In this document: in pieces, positions 19,100-22,500 of the stretch | Layout: every line of letters begins with the position of its first letter | Position numbering within the stretch: position 1 is the first letter of the stretch | Assembly: GCA_009760855.2 (NCBI GenBank) | Contig: WPIO01000369.1 | Span: forward strand, 1 to 22,500 | DNA: 22,500 nucleotides | Origin: Cristatella mucedo | Lineage: Eukaryota > Bryozoa > Phylactolaemata > Cristatellidae | Reading direction: 5' to 3' | Position numbers and translations under genes: made by a program | Notes under the pieces: generated by a model | Told to the model about the DNA's origin: nothing | Databases searched by the model: none | The model's input: only the letters and a program-made list of their open reading frames with translations

Positions 19100-19920
19100 A
19101 AAATCGCTATAGTAAGGCCACTACCCGCTACTCAATAAAGCAACCTATACTAAGAGATCTTAACTTCCGTCCAGCCTCCCTACCTGACCTTTCCTGCAAA
19201 GGACACTTAAACGATTCGTGGCACACCGGCCCGACTCATTATTATATCATGTAGATTGTATCTTCTACCAAGCTAGGCACGTTTCAGTCAGGGTTTAGGG
19301 CTAATCAATCCACAGAGTCAGCCTTGCTGCTTTCGAAGTAAATAGCTACCTTGTTGAGTTAATTCAGGACTCAGGTAGGGAGTCTGTTCCTTCTTGTTTT
19401 TGCTCTCGAGTCACCCCCACCGCCCCTTTTTTTTTGATTCTATCTATCACCGATTTCTTCTCGACACCTCTCATCTCGCCTGGTCGTTCACTGGCAATCA
19501 CATGCACTACAATGGTTCAGGATCGTATCTCAGTGTTAGCGACCCCAGAGCATTGATGTGATCTCACGAAAATCATCACAGAAAGCACTACAGTACTATG
19601 TACCATCAGTGCTCTGGGGTTTGGCCCGTTTCTTTTCACTGTCTATTCGGTCCTCCCCTCTTTCCGATTGCGCAGCACACCACATTAGTCTTTCACGTCT
19701 ATGCTGGATGACACTCAGTTCTTTACCTTTGCTTGTGATTTCCTCCCAGCGCTCCCAGCACGTCGAATCTCTCACTCCACTTGCTGCACTTATTGATTGG
19801 ACATCCTGCCCGTGGACATGACAGCAAACTTTTCTTAAATTGCTGATGAATACAAACCAACTTAATAGTTTTCGCTGGGCAAACCCATTGGTGGGGGTTG
19901 AGAAATTGGGAAAGTCTAAC
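19100..19920 (+). pseudogene. LINE reverse transcriptase palm remnant
   Basis: This carries the catalytic core of a non-LTR RT in decayed form. The QSGFRANQSTESALL block (19282-19329) is in one clean frame. The catalytic YADD is coded by TAT GCT at 19700-19705 and GAT GAC at 19707-19712, separated by one extra G at 19706. WMTANFLKL is recognisable at about 19814-19840, split by small indels. In an active element the two Asp of YADD bind the catalytic metal ions. Here the frameshift at that motif, among many others, prevents translation of the enzyme. Confidence 0.82.
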
Positions 19921-20433
19921 ACGGTCACCCTCGTCTACTGCCAAGCGCATGTTTCCCCTCTTGAACCTGCACGAATCTAGTTGTCCGTGTGTTGCTGCTA
20001 ACCCCATTGTGCATGTCACCCCATAACCACTTTATTCTTGTGTGGTCTGAGTTCGCACGTCAGAGAGCCAGCCGATGAACAACGCCACCAGTTTTGTTTG
20101 CACGAGGCCCGGGTGCGAAGTTCGCACTGCTCCCTTCGCGGCCCCTTCTCACACTCTACTCCCACTGGGGGGTCTCGCTTCCTCAGGCTTCCGCTGGTCG
20201 TCCCGCGGAGTGGGGGTTCATCGAGGACCATACGGTGGGCACAGGCCGACCTGATGGTGATACCACCATCTATCCCAGCGGGTTTACGGCCTGTTGTCCG
20301 TGCCACCTCGCAGGCGGAGACCGTCAGCTTGTTCACCCGCCTGCGATATAATCGAAACCACATCTTGTTGCTTTTTGACATGCTACTACTACCGTTCAAG
20401 GCAGTCGCTTTTCTTTGCAGCAAATGTAAAAGT

Positions 20434-20490
20434 GCCTAGAAAGATGCTAAGCTCTCTGAGGGCGTTATATCATAATTTATTATTACTATT
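20434..20490 (+). mobile_element. LINE 3' tail of the 18905-20490 relic
   Basis: GCCTAGAAAGATGCTAAGCT, then CTCTGAGGGCGTTATATCA, ending in TTATTATTACTATT. The GCCTAGAAAGA word is identical to that of the minus-strand tail at 14515-14587. The preceding bases (about 20395-20433) could encode the end of the ORF (FKAVAFL). Confidence 0.82.
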
Positions 20491-20510
20491 AAACATAGTT
20501 GCATGCTGAC

Positions 20511-20527
20511 GGGGGGGGGGCCGGGGG
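20511..20527 (+). repeat. G10 run with CC interruption
   Basis: Ten G, two C, five G. It lies directly between the two LINE tails. It is a short homopolymer that may be a sequencing or slippage hotspot. Confidence 0.8.
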
Positions 20528-20588
20528 TGTAGGGGATCACCTGAAACGTGCTATGCTTCAGCATCGAGCATGCTACCACAGTAATCAT

Positions 20589-20690
20589 TCGACCATGCTT
20601 CCTTTACGACACATTTAACAGTGCCCCCGGAAAGAGATCAAGTTCTCTGAACGCGCTATAAAAATGCATTGCGACCGTCAGTAATAATTT
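20589..20690 (+). mobile_element. Second LINE 3' end, truncated to about 100 bp
   Basis: From TTCGACCATGCTTCCTTTAC through AACAGTGCC, AAAGAGATCAAG, TTCTCTGAACGCGCTATAAA and AATGCATTG to GTAATAATTT, the segment aligns with about 20394-20490 and shares AATGCATTG with the tail at 14515-14587. It has no RT body upstream apart from the neighbouring relic. It is either an extremely 5'-truncated insertion or a duplication of the first tail. Confidence 0.75.
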
Positions 20691-20694
20691 ACAG

Positions 20695-22360
20695 GCGCGG
20701 GCCCGCCGTGGCGGCTCGGCGGCGTTTTGGGATGGGCATGTGCCGGATGTCGTGCGCCGGCGCTGAGCGGCGAGCGGGCGGGCGGGGCCGACCGCAGACG
20801 CCGGGCTGTGCGCGGCTGTTTTGGCGGCCCCTGCCGCTGGATGCTGTGCTGCTTTCATTACGCCCCGGGCGCCCCCCCCCCCAGAGCCGGCCATTGAAGG
20901 GTCGGAATCACTCGAGCCGGGCTTAAGCCCCTTTATGTACCTTCGGCCGCTCGATGCCTTCGGCGGTGTGCACCGAGACGAGCGCCCGCGTTTACCTACC
21001 ACTCGGGGCCCGTTGTTTGCGATCTCGCGATCTCGTAGGCCGGCCCGCGGGCAGCTGGTCCTCTGACCTCAGAGACCTCAGGCCGCCGCCATCGCCGGTG
21101 ACCCAGATTATGTAACGCGCGATCGTCGCGGCGCGAAGCTACTACGTCGCCTGAGGCTATTGTAGGTCACCGAGATGGCTGGCTTCGCGGGCGGCGGCGG
21201 CGGCGCACACCGCGAACTGGCGGCGCGCGGAGGCGGCGCAAGAACGAACACACAGTCGCGGTCTTCCTATCGCGGCGGCTGCGGCCTCGGCTTTAGCCGC
21301 CGCCGGCGGCGGTTGCGGCGGCGGTGGCTGCACGAACGCCTGGCAATCGCCTGCTCTGGGCCGCGGGGCCGGGGGCGCCGAGCACCCGCTGCAGAGAGCG
21401 TGGCGGCGGCGGGGAAGGCGAAGGCATTAGGGCCGCGAGGCTGTCCCGACGGGGCAGTAGGGCCGACGCCCGCCGCGCCGGACGGACGACCGGTCCCCGG
21501 GTCGTGCGGCACGAGATCGTCCCGCCGCTTGCGGCACGTCCTGGCTTCCGCGATTCGCGGCGATTTTTCGAAAATTCGTGGCGGATGGCGTTCGGGCAGG
21601 GTTAGCGCGCCGGCGGCTGCGTGCGCGCCTACGCCGCCGCCGCCGCCGGCGGAAGCGGCGGACGGGATGCCGCTCTCATTCGGCCTCCTCGCCGCGAAAG
21701 CGGCCGAGCAGAGCCGGGCGCCCCCGCCTCGCTAAATCGCTCGTCGTTTATATTTGGATGCGGTGCGCGGTCACGACGCGGTCGAACCTTGGGCGATCCG
21801 AGCGTTGCCGCCGGTTAGGGGTCGGCGGCGCGCCCTAATCCGCCAGAGTCGGCGGAGCTCGCCGCCGCCGCCGCCTCCGCAGCGCGGTAGCCTGTCCGCT
21901 TCGACCGGTCGGCCACCCAGCCGCGCCCACTCAAAGGCCGCCGCCCGCGCGCTGGTCTTGCGGCAGGCGGCGGCTGTGTGAAGTGGGCGCGGCAGGCGCC
22001 GATGGAAATCTCGAAGAACTGCTCGGGCGTTGTTGCTCGTCGCGGAAAGAACGCGCTCGACCGTAGCGCATGCCGACGAAGCCGCTGGACCCCCCCCCCC
22101 GAAGTTGCGGACGGGGGTGGGGGCGGGGCGGCGTGCCGGTGCCGTCGACCGTTGCGAGAGCTATAAAACAACGTGGGCGCGCTACTGGGGCGTGCGAGCG
22201 GCCCTCAACAGCAGTACTCTCGGGGGCCGCCAGCGCGCAGCGCCGGGCCAGACCAAGACGCCACTCGCCATGTTGCCGAGGGCGGTTGGCGGAAGGAGGC
22301 GAAGCGGAGTAGCGGACCAGAAAAATACTTGGCCGGCTTACGTTAAGTGGACAGAATGCG
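20695..22360. other. CpG-rich block (CpG-island-like)
   Basis: The most GC- and CpG-rich part of the window, with GGCGGCGGC-type runs (about 21190-21215, 21290-21330, 21630-21660) and C runs at 20872-20882 and 22090-22102. A 186-codon plus frame at 21175-21735 starts ATGGCTGGCTTC and is Gly/Ala/Arg/Pro-rich. Competing frames of similar length overlap it, so it is not called. A TATAAAA lies at about 22162. This is a candidate promoter or first-exon region of an unseen gene. Confidence 0.45.
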
Positions 22361-22361
22361 A

Positions 22362-22451
22362 GGACACCCTTTAAGCACGAAGCTGGCGACAATTGCATTG
22401 TCAGCGCTAAGACGCTGACAATGCCCGCTGTCATAAGTGCGGGATGTCTCC
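22362..22451. repeat. Compound palindrome with perfect 12-bp hairpin
   Basis: The core is GCATTGTCAGCG (22395-22406), loop CTAAGA (22407-22412) and the exact reverse complement CGCTGACAATGC (22413-22424). The left arm also takes part in an alternative hairpin, GACAAT-TGC-ATTGTC (22388-22402). Outside it, GGACACCC (22362-22369) and GCAC (22375-22378) can pair imperfectly with GTGC (22437-22440) and GGGATGTC (22441-22448). This could be a MITE-like foldback or a structured RNA. It lies at the edge of the CpG-rich block. Confidence 0.7.
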
Positions 22452-22500
22452 GGTCTTACTGACGAGTGGGATAAGCGCTTTCGAATAGTACGCGAATGCT

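Larger units (their letters stand above)
18905..20490 (+). mobile_element. Older CR1/L2-type LINE relic (RT plus tail)
   Basis: Plus-strand conceptual translation, using several frames, follows the RT from entry to end. The blocks are LDPFP.SCFYECMEVLL (about 18975-19035), IAIVRPL (19102-19122), NFRP.SLPDL (about 19160-19190), FQSGFRANQSTESALLL (19282-19332), DSIYHRFLLD (about 19437-19470), a VLGPVLFTVYS-like segment (about 19608-19650), YADDTQFF (19700-19724, shifted by one inserted base) and MTANF (about 19818-19835). The tail is at 20434-20490. Segment 20045-20350 is GC-richer and not recognisable as LINE. Many frameshifts and stops make it non-functional and older than the 14734-15690 copy. 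Confidence 0.85.

Noticed and set aside
21175-21735. 186-codon plus frame starting ATGGCTGGCTTC in CpG-rich DNA
   Set aside because: It is Gly/Ala/Arg/Pro-rich, overlaps competing frames on both strands and has no recognisable motif. Stop codons are rare in such GC-rich DNA. It could be a first exon, but nothing supports it.
1-22500. CRISPR arrays, operons, prophage or other bacterial systems
   Set aside because: There are no regularly spaced repeats with unique spacers, no tightly packed coding frames and no ribosome binding sites. The LINE motifs and microsatellites indicate an animal genome.

Overview
This window looks like nuclear DNA from an animal, and no intact protein-coding gene could be identified in it. 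The evidence for an animal is the decayed non-LTR retrotransposons of the CR1/L2 type, the dense microsatellites (GA, CT, GT, TA, CTG), several strongly CpG-rich blocks, and the lack of bacterial gene packing, operons or ribosome binding sites. The CR1/L2 signature motifs seen are YxPPSG, GDFN and SDH of the endonuclease, and QSGFR, YADD, MTANF and NLGV of the reverse transcriptase. The phylum cannot be fixed; an aquatic invertebrate is only a guess. Long open frames over the GA/CT tracts and GC-rich blocks have the composition of their repeats and are treated as spurious.

Layout. Positions 1-905 are unassigned, apart from a perfect 12-bp-stem hairpin at 697-724. Positions 911-1240 are a purine (GA) tract with a duplicated flank. 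Positions 1268-4260 are unassigned. Positions 4262-4560 are an imperfect CTG/TGC tract. Positions 4561-6880 are unassigned. From about 6890 to 11950 the DNA is mostly CpG-rich, broken by AT-rich islets, a CCT run, and a cluster of three short tandem arrays at 11254-11566.

From about 11990 to 20690 the window is a retrotransposon block. A minus-strand CR1/L2 LINE relic lies at 12000-13612, with endonuclease, linker and partial RT and an internal deletion. Next come a TA-rich stretch, a GC-hairpin-rich candidate transposon fragment and a GT/GC-alternating microsatellite. A minus-strand LINE tail lies at 14515-14587. A plus-strand 5'-truncated LINE at 14734-15690 is the best preserved copy. After that come GT/TA and 1.36 kb CT tracts, an older plus-strand LINE relic (about 18905-20490) and a second copy of the same tail at 20589-20690. 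The window ends in a CpG-rich block (20695-22350) and a palindromic structure at 22362-22451.

Nothing here forms a working pathway. The coherent biology is one LINE lineage, visible as three bodies and four 3' tails that share a short tail motif. None of the copies could be autonomous.
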